Shown: positions 49,247 to 60,412, counted from the first letter of the stretch. The stretch: 64,000 bases of DNA from Notospermus geniculatus (GCA_002633025.1 NMRB01000129.1:545427-609426); one strand, 5' to 3'. Made by a program: numbers and translations. The notes: generated by a model from the sequence alone, not told the origin.

Positions 49247-50330
49247 AGAACGCGTTCCACCCATCTTTGCCGCTTCACTCCTGTGGCGCTACTGTCCGTT
49301 CAACCAACAGTGCTTTCCCGTCTCATCTACGCTCTCGAAATCATCAGAATAGAGACATCTGCGAAGGTAAATTTTGTTTAATAGTGTTTAATTCGGAAGT
49401 TAACTTCTTTGGCGTCAATGTCAACCAGAAAGTGATGTTTATTTGTATATTTTCTGTTAGATTTTTGGTGTTCTGCCGTCGGTCAGACATCGACAGGTCA
49501 GAATCAGATCTGTCTGACCCTCACCACCACCAGTCCAATGCATGCATACATGTACGGATGATAGTGAATCAGACAGGCCTATACATTTCACAGCCCCTGG
49601 CATACGTTAATCGTATCATATTGCACATTCGTTGGCGATGGTCAACATACTCTGCATCATCACTAAACGTGTACAGACGGCCTGAGAAGATTGTCACTGT
49701 GATCAAAATCAAAGTAGAAGAGTGCATGAAGTGAAGAGTGTCTGTAGACTATGTACATGTAGTGTAGTGTCTACTTGGCTGTGATGATAATGTAGCTTAC
49801 GTGCAGTGCGCTGCTTTGCATACATGTATTCTACCTTGGAGGAATTATACTCCAAGATGCTACTAACAGTCATTCGTTGTACCGGTAGGCCTAGGCCTGC
49901 TGTACTGCTGACTCTTTTTCCTGTGTCAAACCAAGTCACTAGGCCAAGCTAAAAATTACCACCGATAGGGGCCTACATACATGTAGACATGGTAGATAGG
50001 CCTACTGGCAAGACATGCACATCTTCCTTTTCTCTTTTCAGCATGAAGATGAAAATAGCCAAAGTTTTCAAAAGACCATGCACCCAAAAGATCCATCTTG
50101 CAACCTACTGCCATACGACTTGATGTTGTTGGCTACAAACTACAAGAGATGTCTGCAGTCGACAACAGTCATGATGGAATCAGGAGCAGCGAGGGTTATG
50201 TCACAACATGAACATTGGTTAGATGATCTGTATTTTGTACAATTTGATAATGACAAAAATAAAACATGCCATTTTTTCCTTTCAATTCAATGCACTTCTT
50301 CTGTACGCCTATGTTAAATGTATGTTAAAA
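49247..50330. other. No gene recognised
   Basis: Plus-strand frames at 49267-49734 and 50015-50317 lack domains or clear splice sites. A few AGGCCTAGGCCT motifs occur near 49890. Confidence 0.3.
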
Positions 50331-50332
50331 GT

Positions 50333-50593
50333 TTATGATGACCTCTTGATGTCGAACTCACGCTCAAGATTCCATGTAGTTTCCACCGGAACTAGTGCAA
50401 AGTCCTGACAGACTGGTTCCACACCAGCGCCTGGTTTTTCAACAAAATCTTTAGTTAAGATTATTTTCCCTAGTCTCGTGCCACCAGACTCTGCAATTTT
50501 CAATTTTAGAGTCTGAGGCAGATGGTACCTTTTGCTTGTAAAATCCATCATTGCGGACAATCTACCGCCGATGACGTAGAACACAATGCACAA
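50333..50593 (-). CDS. Weak candidate small ORF
   Basis: An 86-codon frame with a hydrophilic composition (TLKLKIAESGGTRLGK...). Upstream at 50800-50830 there is a GCCGCCATATT motif resembling a TATA-less promoter element. No domain is recognised; it may be chance. Confidence 0.18.
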   Translation of the reverse strand: MCIVFYVIGGRLSAMMDFTSKRYHLPQTLKLKIAESGGTRLGKIILTKDFVEKPGAGVEPVCQDFALVPVETTWNLEREFDIKRSS

Positions 50594-51380
50594 TCAAAGC
50601 AAAAAGTATGCAGCGTGCGTGTAAAACTACAGTATTTTGTACCCCTTGCTGTTCGGCCTACTGCACTTTTTATAGCATAATTCCCTCCCCAGTCGAAAGA
50701 ATATAAATACACTTGCCTGAAATTCCAATGAAAGACACTATAAATTGACTTGACAACACAAATTTAGGCGATTCACCTCACTAATTTTCAGGCTTCAAGT
50801 TCTCTGGGCGCCGCCATATTCCCCCTGTTGCTTACGTCACCAAATTTTGAAACTAGCCAATCAGCGAAGCTGACATTATTTCAAATCATCGAAATAATGT
50901 CACTAGGTCGCTACAATGAGAATAGCGAACCGCCCGAGTGACGTCGGACGTGTCAATTTCATTGTGTTTGTCCGACCCTGCTTTTGTCCTGTCTCACCAT
51001 CGACAATGTGGTCACTCAGTAAAGTCTACTTGTTATCTAATATTTGTCCGACCTTCGCTGGTAAAAATAGAAACCGGGCGGTGTGCTATTGCGTTCAGTG
51101 CCAGACCCTCGGTCTGACGACCTCGGAGTATGACCGAGGGGCTGGTTGCGCGAGACTATATTTTCTCCAACTTAGGATTTTTCAAGAAACCAACCCAGAG
51201 CCTGCAAGTACCATACATGGATGCCACTGCCAACATAAGTACTCAGTTCTGACATTGCTCATCGCAACCATCCAGAACAATACCTCTCATTAACTGACTG
51301 TCGAAACCTCTGCTTGTGTCCAGTGGCGGTCTTCAAATTGGCTGTAAAGCCAATTTCTAGTTAGATAATCTGATTGCATA
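50594..51380. other. Possible promoter region, otherwise anonymous
   Basis: CGCCGCCATATT (50810), a CCAAT box nearby and the palindrome TGACATTATTTC...GAAATAATGTCA (50871-50902). A plus-strand 125-codon frame from 50916 has no known motif. Confidence 0.3.
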
Positions 51381-51605
51381 CTCTAAATTCCAACTTACCT
51401 GTCCCATTCCTGAACAAGGAAAAAATGAATGAATCCTAAGTTGAAGATAATGGGGTGGGGATATGGTCAGAAAGAGTAGTGTCCTGTCCACTTACTTGTC
51501 CCACTCCCAAGCCTGGCAAACAATGACAGCGTGCGATATCTTCAACTTAAGGATTTGGTCATTTTCCCCAGTACAGGAATGGGACAGGTGAGTGGGAATT
51601 TAGAG
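51381..51605. mobile_element. TA-flanked fold-back with outward-facing splice donors
   Basis: CTCTAAATTCC and GGAATTTAGAG ends are flanked by TA on both sides. Arms contain CCTGTCCCATTCCTG and inverse. Each arm carries a donor-like sequence pointing outward: GACAGGTAAGT on the minus strand at the left and GACAGGTGAGT on the plus strand at the right. Confidence 0.75.
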
Positions 51606-53540
51606 TAATTCTGTTCTCACCACAGAATCTATTGTTTTCTAGTTTTAAGGGTTTCCCATCTGAAAAGGGGTCAAACATCATTTAACATGGTTGTCTGCTG
51701 CAACATAGATAGGACGAATCCCACTGCATCATTGTCCTGAGAACGAATTCCAAATTGTGTAATCCGTAGGATTCAGATCGGGGCTCTGCGGTGGCCATTC
51801 GTCTTTGCAAATAAAATGTCGGGTTGCTTGTTTCCAGATGGGTCACAGGGGACTGTCTAGCCACCTGTTATTGGCATTCTCAGGCCATGCAGACAGAGCG
51901 GCACCAAGATATCAGACATCTGGCACTGGGGTACTGTTGCTTGTCTGCAGCGGCTGCAAAGTTTGACCAGCTATTTTGAAATCGCTGCTGTTTTTGGCAC
52001 GGTTGACCAATTCGTCTTAAATTGTCACTACATGTCCCAATAAACTGTGGAATATGATGTGCAAAATATCATGACATGGCTATGGTTACAAAGATATAAA
52101 AGTTGTGTTCAGATGAATAGCGATCCAGTTTTTTCTGGCCCATCCCATATATCATTCGGTGCTTTCTTCGTGGCATCGAACAATATGGGGTTGGCGTTCG
52201 CGTTGACGTTTCGGGGGCTTTGCGAAAACTCTCTTCTATCGCCTATTGTGCTGCCGTATAAAAGGCCTATTCTAGGCGCGTACGGATGATTTGTCAGCAA
52301 AAGTGTAGTGAGTTTTTTTGGGTAGATATGACAAAACGTCGATCGATCGGTCGATCAATCAATATTTTCATATAATCAATTCCTTTTCACAAAAATACAC
52401 GCAGTATTAATGAATCACACAAAAGAAATGTCTAAATAAAACCATTGATCTCTTTGCATTAAAACAATTATTCAAGTTTTGAGGAAGAGTCGTCCGCGAA
52501 TATCGTCAGGGATCAGCCTCTTGTCAAAAACGACACTTCGGCTTCGTGTTCTTCCTCCTGTCGTGTCGCAAAAGCGGAGAGAAATATCAAATTATTATCT
52601 TGTCAACTTTAAGGCTACTCGTGACCATTGTTATTTAGGCCTACTCTTCGACGATTTTCTGGTCGGCACAGTACGTGCACTCACATTCGATTACTAGACA
52701 TACGGACGATTTCGCATGGTCCTTCACGTCGCGAGATTGTTACTGTGGCGCCACTGATATTATGATGGTTACCCGAGTTTTCACGTCTTAAATACAACCC
52801 AAGAGTTTCGCAGGTCCGCCACTTATATACATAAAGATATACATATAAATGTAGTATGAATCCGGTTTGTTTTATTGGACATTGATGCAGTAGACCAACG
52901 CTCTACCACTTCCACAACATTTCGGCTTCCGAAATGAAAGTAATTGAGAAGGCTATTTACCAAATTATCGTGACAGGCTGGAGTTTACGGTCACCTTCTT
53001 TGGGTCATGGAGGAGAAGAAAGGTCACTTATTTCATGTTCTGCCCTCTGTCTCAAGGTCATGAAATGTACGACCTTCTCAACGATTCCGATAGACATGAT
53101 AGAAGGAAGTCTTGTCTGTCAGATGAGTGACCGGCGGGGGACATGTTTGGAGAAGCACGAAGCTGTGAGGTATCCGCAAGCTAAGATGTTTCAGAGGAAG
53201 GTAATTCATTAAGACCACCCCATTTCAATGGGGCGGTCTTCTTGATTTATTGAATTTCTCTCTCGATCTCTCTCCATCCAATCTGCGGTTTCAGCAGGAA
53301 AACTCAGAAAATACGCCATTTATCGCGGCAAACATTTCAGGAATTGTAGATATACATATTACCAAAAATAGATAAGAGAGGATCCTATCTATTTTTGATA
53401 TTACACAGAACGCTTATGATTCTTGGTATCATCCGCGCAAAAATAGTGTGAAATTTGGATGAAATTTGTCGTTTTATCGCATAGGCCTACGATCGTATTC
53501 GCGTAATTTGGTAAATCTTCCAGTAACGTAAATGCAGATT
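51606..53540. other. No gene recognised
   Basis: Contains a GATCGATCGGTCGATC microsatellite-like palindrome (52340) and several short ORFs without domains. A paired TATCTATTTTTGATATTAC and CCAAAAATAGATAAGAG (53360-53405) form a small hairpin. Confidence 0.3.
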
Positions 53541-53559
53541 ATACTGAGTATAACTTTGG

Positions 53560-53990
53560 CTCCCTGCCCCCTCCCCACCACTCCTAAATTTTAGGGTACA
53601 CATATGCTTGTTCCTGAGTTTGAAAAGGACCCCCTTTTGGAAGGAACCAAGGAAAATTTTCCATCCCTTTAAGCGGGCATTTTTTCATCCAATTAGACTC
53701 TCTAATGGAAGGAACCAAGGGATTTTCACCCCCTTTTTACAAGCTTTTTGATTGAAAATAGGACTTTCATACCCATTTTTATTATTTTTTTCGGGATTAA
53801 CAGAAGCTTTTGCCCCCTTTTAAAGAATTTTTCGGGAGAAAGGTCATTCAAAGTACCCCTATTTTAAGTGTTTTCGGGAATTTGTTCCCGAACAGTGCTG
53901 CCGAAAATGACCCCTTTTCCTGAGAAAATTAGAACGAGCATGTGGTATGGTTGACCCCCGAATGTGTGAGTGGGGGGGGGGGGGCTTTGA
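53560..53990. repeat. Degenerate low-complexity region
   Basis: Loose repeats of GGAAGGAACCAAGG and CCCCTTTT-rich stretches, plus a G10 run at 53973. No ORF. Confidence 0.5.
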
Positions 53991-54163
53991 CTCCTTATTT
54001 TAGATGGTCTTTCTCTCGTCAGCCACGAGTGAAAGCACCTATTGTGCCATCCTCACATCCAGGGTCTTCACTGCCGCTCCCATCTTTGCTCTTGTTTCAT
54101 TATTAAAGGGAGGGCACGACCGTAAATAACCTACATGAATCCCCGTGCTTTCCCCCGGGGATT

Positions 54164-54366
54164 TTGCGGTTACACCTATTAATCGCCGAGTCTAAAATAG
54201 ACCCGTGTCAATCTGAACGTCAGAGAACGATTCGTGCCAACATCGTAACTCTGACGTATATCGGACAGCGCCATATTGCTCCGGGAACTACTTCGATGAA
54301 GATCAGTTCGACAAGACTGTTCAAATCTATCTATTTGAATGATCTAAGTCGCCAATTAGGCATTGT
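54164..54366 (+). CDS. Putative upstream exon of orphan gene 1
   Basis: An open frame ending SIYLNDLSRQLGI stops at a consensus donor ATT|GTGAGT in phase 0, which would join in phase to the terminal exon at 55257. It has no start or domain that I can identify, so the link is inferred only. Confidence 0.35.
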
Positions 54367-54813
54367 GAGTGTTGCTACATATAGAAAAATGAGTTGAAGC
54401 ATGTTGCATTACCTGATGAAGGGTTAGTCACGTTATAACAGCACGTTCAATTTCTCAAGTGGTGAAGCTATGGCGGCCATTGTTATTTCGTAATCGAGGT
54501 GGGGAGGGAGAAACAGTCACCTAAATGCACACGAATTTTTCAATAAAAATCGTCGCAAAATGCACAGTTAACCACTCAAACGTTTTTATATTTATATTCA
54601 TTGCGAAATAACTCATTTTATGCAAACAAACATCAGTTAAGTAAAAAATTATGTGCGAACTATTTCCCGTATGCGCAACGCTACACAACCGCATCACTTC
54701 TGACCTGTTCACCGACCATATAGTGGTCGAACTTAATCCGCTATATACGGACGAGGTGCTTTCAATGGCCGCCCGAAGGTTGCCGAAAGCTTCCGAGTCG
54801 AAGACGATTGAAA

Positions 54814-54888
54814 CCCGTGTCTGAAATCCCCGTGCTTATTAGCCCCAGCGAGTTCGAAGGGCTACGCCGGAGCTATTTTAGACACGGG
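54814..54888. repeat. Small hairpin
   Basis: CCCGTGTCTGAAAT and ATTTTAGACACGGG are inverted. A related CCCCGTGCTTT/GACCCGTGTC layout occurs at 54142-54215 and AGCACGGGGATTTTAGA at 55165. Confidence 0.7.
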
Positions 54889-55256
54889 CATTTTATGTAG
54901 TGTAAGCGCGAAATCTCAGTGTCTACCTGTAGTTCCAAGCACCCCGACAGAACGCCATGCAAATCGATGACTCATGCGCATGCGTATAGGCTACATGTAT
55001 TTCACGCCTCCAGTAGCCACTTGATTATGGAGAGTTGCCTACATGCAGTGCCCCTATCGCCGGGTTACAGAACTTATTACCAGTCGCATTTTTAGTAGTA
55101 TAACCGCTCGCCCTGTCAACGCCGTGTTTTTTCTGGTTCGGAAAACCCTGTGTCTCAAAAAGCACGGGGATTTTAGATACCGGTGGGTGTAATCAGGGCT
55201 ATTGATTCTGATCATCACGTGACAGGTTATTCTGGCTTGTCTAATGGTTCTTCAAG

Positions 55257-56240
55257 GACCCAGCGAGGATTCAGTTTAAACGTGGAACGGTATTTTCAAT
55301 CCGACCACCAATGATGTCAGGCAAGGGGGATTACTGGTACGCAGACAGTATTTCAGGGAAATTAATACAGATTCAATGGCCGGGGGACACACCCTATACG
55401 AATGTTGCTCTGTATGGTAAAAAGAGGGACCACTTTGGAATTGAGTACAAGGCTTCTTTCTATAAAAATGGCATCAGTGGGGCTGCAGGAAGTATTCACA
55501 TGTGTTACCTAGTGGTTTTTTCATCTATCAGGCAGGAAAAATCCTACCAGCTTTTTGACGTCAAAAGGGGGAGACTTGAAGGGAACGTCATCATACCCAG
55601 AACAAATAAATGCATTTATGCAGGATCGAACCATGGCATAAGTATAGGATATGAGGGAAAACTCATCGTGCATTGCCCTCGAAATTTCATCGATGCCACC
55701 ATTTATGACATAAACTTGTCAAACGGAACTGGTCGAGTCCATTTTGTCCTTACAAATGGAATCGTCTTTCCTTTGACGGGCTGGCCACAGGTTATCACCC
55801 GGGATCATGTTTGTATTTTTCAAAGAGTGTACGTCATTGGGTATCTTCTTCTGAGAAATCAATATCGGGTTACGAAATACCGGCCGAGACAACTGGAATT
55901 ACTCCTGAGAAGGTGTCACACTCGCGGAGGAGCCGAATTAGATTTTAGTATATTTTCCCATCTGATGTTTCTATTTTGTACACCGAGAGTGATGACTGCG
56001 ATCGGATTAAGACGGATTTTTGACCCTAAGGACGGTTTGGTCAGAAAAGGGTCAGGAAAAACAACGTTTACAGAGAAAATTGTGACATTTTACCCAATAA
56101 TTAACGATTGGTCTTTCCATATTCATCACATACTCAACCCCAAAGATAGCTCACTAATACATTTTAAACGTCCTCCACGGATGGCGCCAGGAATGAATGA
56201 ACATTTTGTTTCAGCTGAAGTCTACGATCGTGTGATATGA
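55257..56240 (+). CDS. Orphan gene 1, terminal exon (unknown family)
   Basis: 327 codons run open from an AG acceptor (TTCTTCAAG|GAC, phase 0) to TGA at 56238-56240. The first Met is at 55311. Short repeated hydrophobic strands separated by turns (YLVVFSSIRQ, YQLFDVKRGRLEGNV, GKLIVHCPRNF, ATIYDINLSNGTGRVHFVL) suggest a beta-propeller-like or other all-beta fold. No catalytic motif, signal peptide or strong membrane segment is visible. It parallels orphan gene 2 downstream: both open with K-x-(F/Y)-K then a PP motif and share strand-like blocks. It may be a lineage-specific family. The function is unknown; the coding call rests on ORF length, acceptor and the paralogue. Confidence 0.65.
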   Translation, partial: DPARIQFKRGTVFSIRPPMMSGKGDYWYADSISGKLIQIQWPGDTPYTNVALYGKKRDHFGIEYKASFYKNGISGAAGSIHMCYLVVFSSIRQEKSYQLFDVKRGRLEGNVIIPRTNKCIYAGSNHGISIGYEGKLIVHCPRNFIDATIYDINLSNGTGRVHFVLTNGIVFPLTGWPQVITRDHVCIFQRVYVIGYLLLRNQYRVTKYRPRQLELLLRRCHTRGGAELDFSIFSHLMFLFCTPRVMTAIGLRRIFDPKDGLVRKGSGKTTFTEKIVTFYPIINDWSFHIHHILNPKDSSLIHFKRPPRMAPGMNEHFVSAEVYDRVI

Positions 56241-56251
56241 GACTTGAATGC

Positions 56252-56349
56252 TAGACTGGCTCCTGTCTTTGCGCTCCACTACCGCGGCGCTACTGCAAAA
56301 CAGACAGTAGCGCCGCTTTAGTGGAGCGGTAAAGAAAGGAACCAGTCTA
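56252..56349. mobile_element. TAGACTGG-family hairpin MITE, member 2
   Basis: TAGACTGGCTCCTGTCTTTG and its inverted end form 45-bp arms with GCGCTCCACTA and GCGGCGCTACTG. 9-bp repeats CTTGAATGC lie at 56243-56251 and 56350-56358 (10 bp if the preceding A is counted). It is inserted 11 bp after the stop of orphan gene 1. Confidence 0.85.
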
Positions 56350-56429
56350 CTTGAATGCCAGCGAGTCGATCCCTATGCTGCGTCTCTCGGCCGGAGATAA
56401 GCTGGCTCCCGAATTTTATACCTTAGAGA

Positions 56430-56815
56430 GGATGCGCACCTCTCAGAGTCCGGCTTCAACTACCAGAATGAATTGCAGTCCGCTGTAGACATCCTTGATA
56501 AAAACGATTTGATAGAGGTTTGCAAATCGTAAAATGCCATAACCTTGTGGTAGAATAATTTTGACTCGTAATCAGAAGTGCACATAAATCGCAAATTAGT
56601 CGTGTTTCATGTCGTTACGACTAGAATAACGACTTCAATATTCATTATTTATCCGCACTTCTGATTTATAAGGCCAAACTGTTCTGCCTTCAATTTGCGG
56701 TGTTTAACGAATCAAAACGTCTATCAAATCGTTTTTATCAAGGATGTCCATAGCGGACTGCCATTCATTCTCGTAGTTGAATTCGGAGTCGGAGTCGGAA
56801 AGGTGCGCATCATCT
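56430..56815. repeat. Inverted pair of coding-like arms between the orphan genes
   Basis: 56430-56518 on the plus strand reads EDAHLSESGFNYQNELQSA then VDILDKNDLIE. The inverted arm, about 56715-56815, reads on the minus strand DDAHLSDSDSEFNYENEWQS then AMDILDKNDLID. A hairpin MITE-like segment (about 56575-56670, ATCAGAAGTGC and GCACTTCTGAT) lies between them. Both arms keep the reading frame, so they may be duplicated exons. Confidence 0.6.
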
Positions 56816-56907
56816 CTATTAGCTCGGCGGTGACGACTACCCTTTCTTATTTTTACGCTCTGTGTTGTCAAGGCCTTACTCCACGGGGCGTATCTTACGA
56901 TTTTCAC
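56704..56907 (-). CDS. Possible exon on the minus strand
   Basis: 67-codon frame MKIVRYAPWSK...NDLIDVLIR with a basic then acidic Ser/Asp stretch. Shares its second half with the plus-strand arm at 56430-56518. No partner exon is known. Confidence 0.3.
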   Translation of the reverse strand: MKIVRYAPWSKALTTQSVKIRKGSRHRRANRDDAHLSDSDSEFNYENEWQSAMDILDKNDLIDVLIR

Positions 56908-56990
56908 AGAGAAATGGACTAATCTAATGGATTAATCATGTTGAAAGCATGGTAGTCGTCCATTTCCCTGTGGAAATCGTAAAAAACGTG
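56880..56990. repeat. Fold-back around the orphan 2 upstream region
   Basis: TTACGATTTTCACAGAGAAA is mirrored by TTTCCCTGTGGAAATCGTAA, with arms of about 40 bp. Confidence 0.7.
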
Positions 56991-57042
56991 GCGTGAAACG
57001 CCCGCCCGACCGAGGCCTTTAACCTCATTATCGTGTTCAAAG

Positions 57043-58113
57043 GTACGTAAAGTTTACAAATATAGATTACGTCATCGTATGTCGTTCATACCACCAATTA
57101 GATCAACGGAAAAATCCTTTTTTGTTACATTTCACACGGCCCAGCCAGTTGTAACGGTAGAATACCTAGAACACCCAGTGCCTTGGTCGAGAGTTCTGGA
57201 GTACACTCCGCGTCGAAATAAACTTTATCGGGTATTGTACAATTATACCTACTTTCATCGCCTACCTAAAGGTAAAACGGCTTTAATGGACTTTCAAATG
57301 CACCATCTTTACTATCTCCTAATTATTTTTGCAACCCTCAGGAAATGTATCATGACCGAAATATGGGTGTACCATTCACCAAGTGGGAAAAGGATTGCCA
57401 CGTTCTCTATCCCGCCTGACGAAAAATGCAAGTTAGTTAATCGTGTCGGTACTGCTAAAGTCCCCGTCCCTATTTTACCGAATGATTCGTTGAGAGTGGT
57501 TTTCTTTTGTTACCTGTCCGCGGGAACTACAATGGCCTTGAACTTTTACGACCTACACAAGAAATTTGAAAATGGTAAAACGTCGTATGCATTCTCGCAT
57601 AATATGTCTCTTCAGATTTCACTGCCAATCAAAATCGTATCGGATCACCCCGGTCTTCCAGTGTTGCTTTTGTTCCGTGAGGCGAAACATCCTGTTCTTA
57701 TATACACATACGACATCAAGCATCCCCTTCAAGTTGTGATTGTTCTTCGCAACTTCGACGGGCACTCTACAGTTCGGCGACACGAAGTTCTTATGCCAAA
57801 GACCTTCGCACACTTGACCATTGCTAACGCAGCGTTAGGAGTGTATGCTTTTTTGTACCCAAGGAGAATAAAAGACGCTAACTACTGGGGATACTGCGGC
57901 TTTGAAATGCATAAGATTTGTTCATCGAGTTTGAATGAACACTATGACGTAATCAGTCGTCTTCGGCTAGACATGCATGCAGTATTTCGTGACGATTACG
58001 GTAGTCTTTCGAGATCAGTAACGGCCTATTTCGACCAAAACAGGAACGTCCGCATGACACGTCACAAACATGACAGATATGATGCAGTAAATATATTTTC
58101 GCCTATAAACTAG
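57043..58113 (+). CDS. Orphan gene 2, terminal exon (unknown family)
   Basis: 356 codons are open from an AG acceptor (GTTCAAAG|GTA, phase 0) to TAG at 58111-58113. The first Met is at 57079 (344 codons). Like orphan 1 it starts with a K-x-Y-K...PP segment and then alternates hydrophobic strands and turns (YYLLIIFATLRKC, EIWVYHSPSGKRIATFSI, LRVVFFCYLSAG, ALNFYDLHKKF). It is rich in Arg/His/Tyr near the C-terminus. No known domain is recognised. Same strand and about 800 bp from orphan 1, suggesting tandem duplication and divergence. An upstream exon is expected but not found. Confidence 0.65.
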   Translation, partial: VRKVYKYRLRHRMSFIPPIRSTEKSFFVTFHTAQPVVTVEYLEHPVPWSRVLEYTPRRNKLYRVLYNYTYFHRLPKGKTALMDFQMHHLYYLLIIFATLRKCIMTEIWVYHSPSGKRIATFSIPPDEKCKLVNRVGTAKVPVPILPNDSLRVVFFCYLSAGTTMALNFYDLHKKFENGKTSYAFSHNMSLQISLPIKIVSDHPGLPVLLLFREAKHPVLIYTYDIKHPLQVVIVLRNFDGHSTVRRHEVLMPKTFAHLTIANAALGVYAFLYPRRIKDANYWGYCGFEMHKICSSSLNEHYDVISRLRLDMHAVFRDDYGSLSRSVTAYFDQNRNVRMTRHKHDRYDAVNIFSPIN

Positions 58114-58555
58114 ACCAGTATCCTTATTTTCTTCTTAAACGAGAAAGATTTTTCTTGCGAAAGTGGTCGGCAGATGGCCAGGATGGACAAAAAAGCCATT
58201 GCAGTAATTCTGCGAAAAGAACATTCTTATTGCATCAATGGGCACGCTATTCTTTCCGTGTCTTGCGCTAAACATACCCTGTTGAGGGAGATCTGTCCTC
58301 TATTGACAACGTTGTTAAACTACCGCGTATCAACCTCGCCCCATGTAGAGTAACTCTCGTTCCTAGGATATCCACCTATATGCATTCTTTTGTAATCATA
58401 CATTCTCCAACACTGGGGTGAAAAGCAAAACTACGGTATTGGAGAATGATGCGATCACCGCCGGTGTAACAGTAAAGAATATCCCCCTGTAAAAAGTGTC
58501 CACTTTTATTGTTCATTAACGGATTAAGGTGCATGGCTATAGAAACCAATCACCA
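58114..58555. other. Spacer downstream of orphan gene 2
   Basis: A hairpin pair CATTCTCCAACACTGGGGTG and TATTGGAGAATG (58401-58450). No gene. Confidence 0.4.
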
Positions 58556-60412
58556 GAGATTAGAATGTAACAATATGTATATAATGTACCAAGTTTAAGA
58601 TCAATAGCTCCAGCGGTTACGAAACGTGCCCTGCTAACGGACAACGACGGACGCAGACCCACGACGAGAGCTCACCAAATGAGCTAAAAATGTGCTCTGT
58701 AGTCTGGGACCTTAGACCTCAGTTTTTTTATTACTTGGTTTACGGATCTGTCAATGGAAAATATAAAGTAGGTGGTCGAAATAAAAACAAAAATAAAAAT
58801 ACCGTTTGACCATTTTTATTAGCGCGCTTGGCCGCAAGGCCCAGCAGGGCTTATGCTGTGGTTGGGGTCATTTAGTCGTGCGTTAGGACGTACGTACGTA
58901 CGCATACCCTTAGTCAAAAATAAATGCCCAGCTAATTTTCCGGCATATCTCAATGAATATTTTTCATAGCCACGTTTTCTTTTCATACGCATAATCTAGG
59001 GCCACTAGGACACCTTTTAAGGCCATAAAACCTGAAATCATTACACAACTGTGTTTTTGGCAAAAGTTTGAAATTTGGCCAAAATATCATGTTTTTTAAT
59101 ACTCACTCGTTCGGGTTATGAAGGTGAAGGGGGTCTTCCGAGACTTTACAATGCCAATCATGTCAGTAAACATATTAAGAATGAAATGGTCCATGGACCA
59201 TGTGATCACCTGGGTGAATGTACCAGAAAAACAAATGTTGAATCGAAATGTTCCAGGGGCCTTGAGTTTCAGGGTCATAAGATTATGGGCCAAATTTCAA
59301 GATCAAAACATTCTGGCTTGAGAATTTATGACATATGTGCCAAAGTCCATTTTCCAAGATGGCTGCCTGGTAACCATCATTTGCATTCCAATTGGGCAAA
59401 GAATTGCTGTACATATAGAGGGTACCAAGTTAGGGGCAAATAGCGAAAAAACGTGCCACCAAAATGGCAAAATTTTGAACTTGACCTGTGTGACCCTGAA
59501 GAGTAGGTCAAACCAAAAACCCTTTACATATGTCATGTATCCTCATTGCACCTATGAGAAAAATTTGGAGACAGTCCATTTAACAGTAGTTCAGGAGTTG
59601 CTGGACTTTGGCTTTGGCCACCTGGTGACCAAGCCAAGAATCGAATTGGACCGAAACTTGGTGTCATAGGTCATCTGACAGAAGGGTGTATATATGTACC
59701 AAGTTTCAGGTCAGTACCTCAAGCAGTTACGAAATGTGCCACCAAATGACAGTTTTGAACGTTGACCTCTGTGACCTTAAAAAGTCGGTCAAATCAAAAA
59801 CCCACTACATATGTCATGCATCCTTATTAGAAACGCCAATGATAAATATTTGGAGACGATCCAGTCGTTAGTTCAGGAGTTATTGCACTTTTTGTGTTTT
59901 GGTTTCCGCCACCTGGTGGCCTAGCTAGGAGTCAAGACCGGGACTTGGTGTCATCAGTCACCTGACCTAGGGGTATATATGTACCAAGCTGCAGGTCAAT
60001 AGCACCCGCAGTTACAAAACGTGCCACCAAAAGGCAAAATTTAAAACTTTTACCTCTGTGACCTTGAAAAGTAGGTCAAATCAAAATATATATATGTACT
60101 GTACCATCGTTAGATACATTCAACTATGATAAAAATTTGGAGGTGATCCAGTCATTAGTTCAGGAGTTATTGCATTTTTTTGCGTTTTTGGTTTCCACCA
60201 CCTGGTGGCGAAGCCAAGAATCGAATCGGACCGAAACTTGGTGTCATAGGTCACCTGACCTAGGGGTATATCGGGTGTCCCAAAAAAAGTGAACCGCTTT
60301 TTTTGACAAGTATCAGGTTTCAGATCAATAGCTCCAGCAGTTAGGAAACGTGCCCTGCTAACGGACGACGGACGCTGCACCATTGTAAGAGCTCACCCCA
60401 GGTGAGCTAAAA
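58556..60412. repeat. AGCTCACC-type repeat region with 285-bp tandem units
   Basis: A truncated end (58600-58690, ACGGACAACGACGGACG then GAGCTCACCAAATGAGCT) is followed by a longer copy ending GAGCTCACCCCAGGTGAGCT at 60390-60409. Between 59500 and 60390 a unit of about 285 bp recurs three times: TTTGGAGACAGTCC at 59564, TTTGGAGACGATCC at 59849, TTTGGAGGTGATCC at 60136. Each contains CCACCTGGTG and AACTTGGTGTCAT. ORFs here are not genes. Confidence 0.8.

Noticed and set aside
59075-59669. ORFs of 113-122 codons at 59075-59669
   Set aside because: Lie in the AGCTCACC-type dispersed repeat with tandem units.
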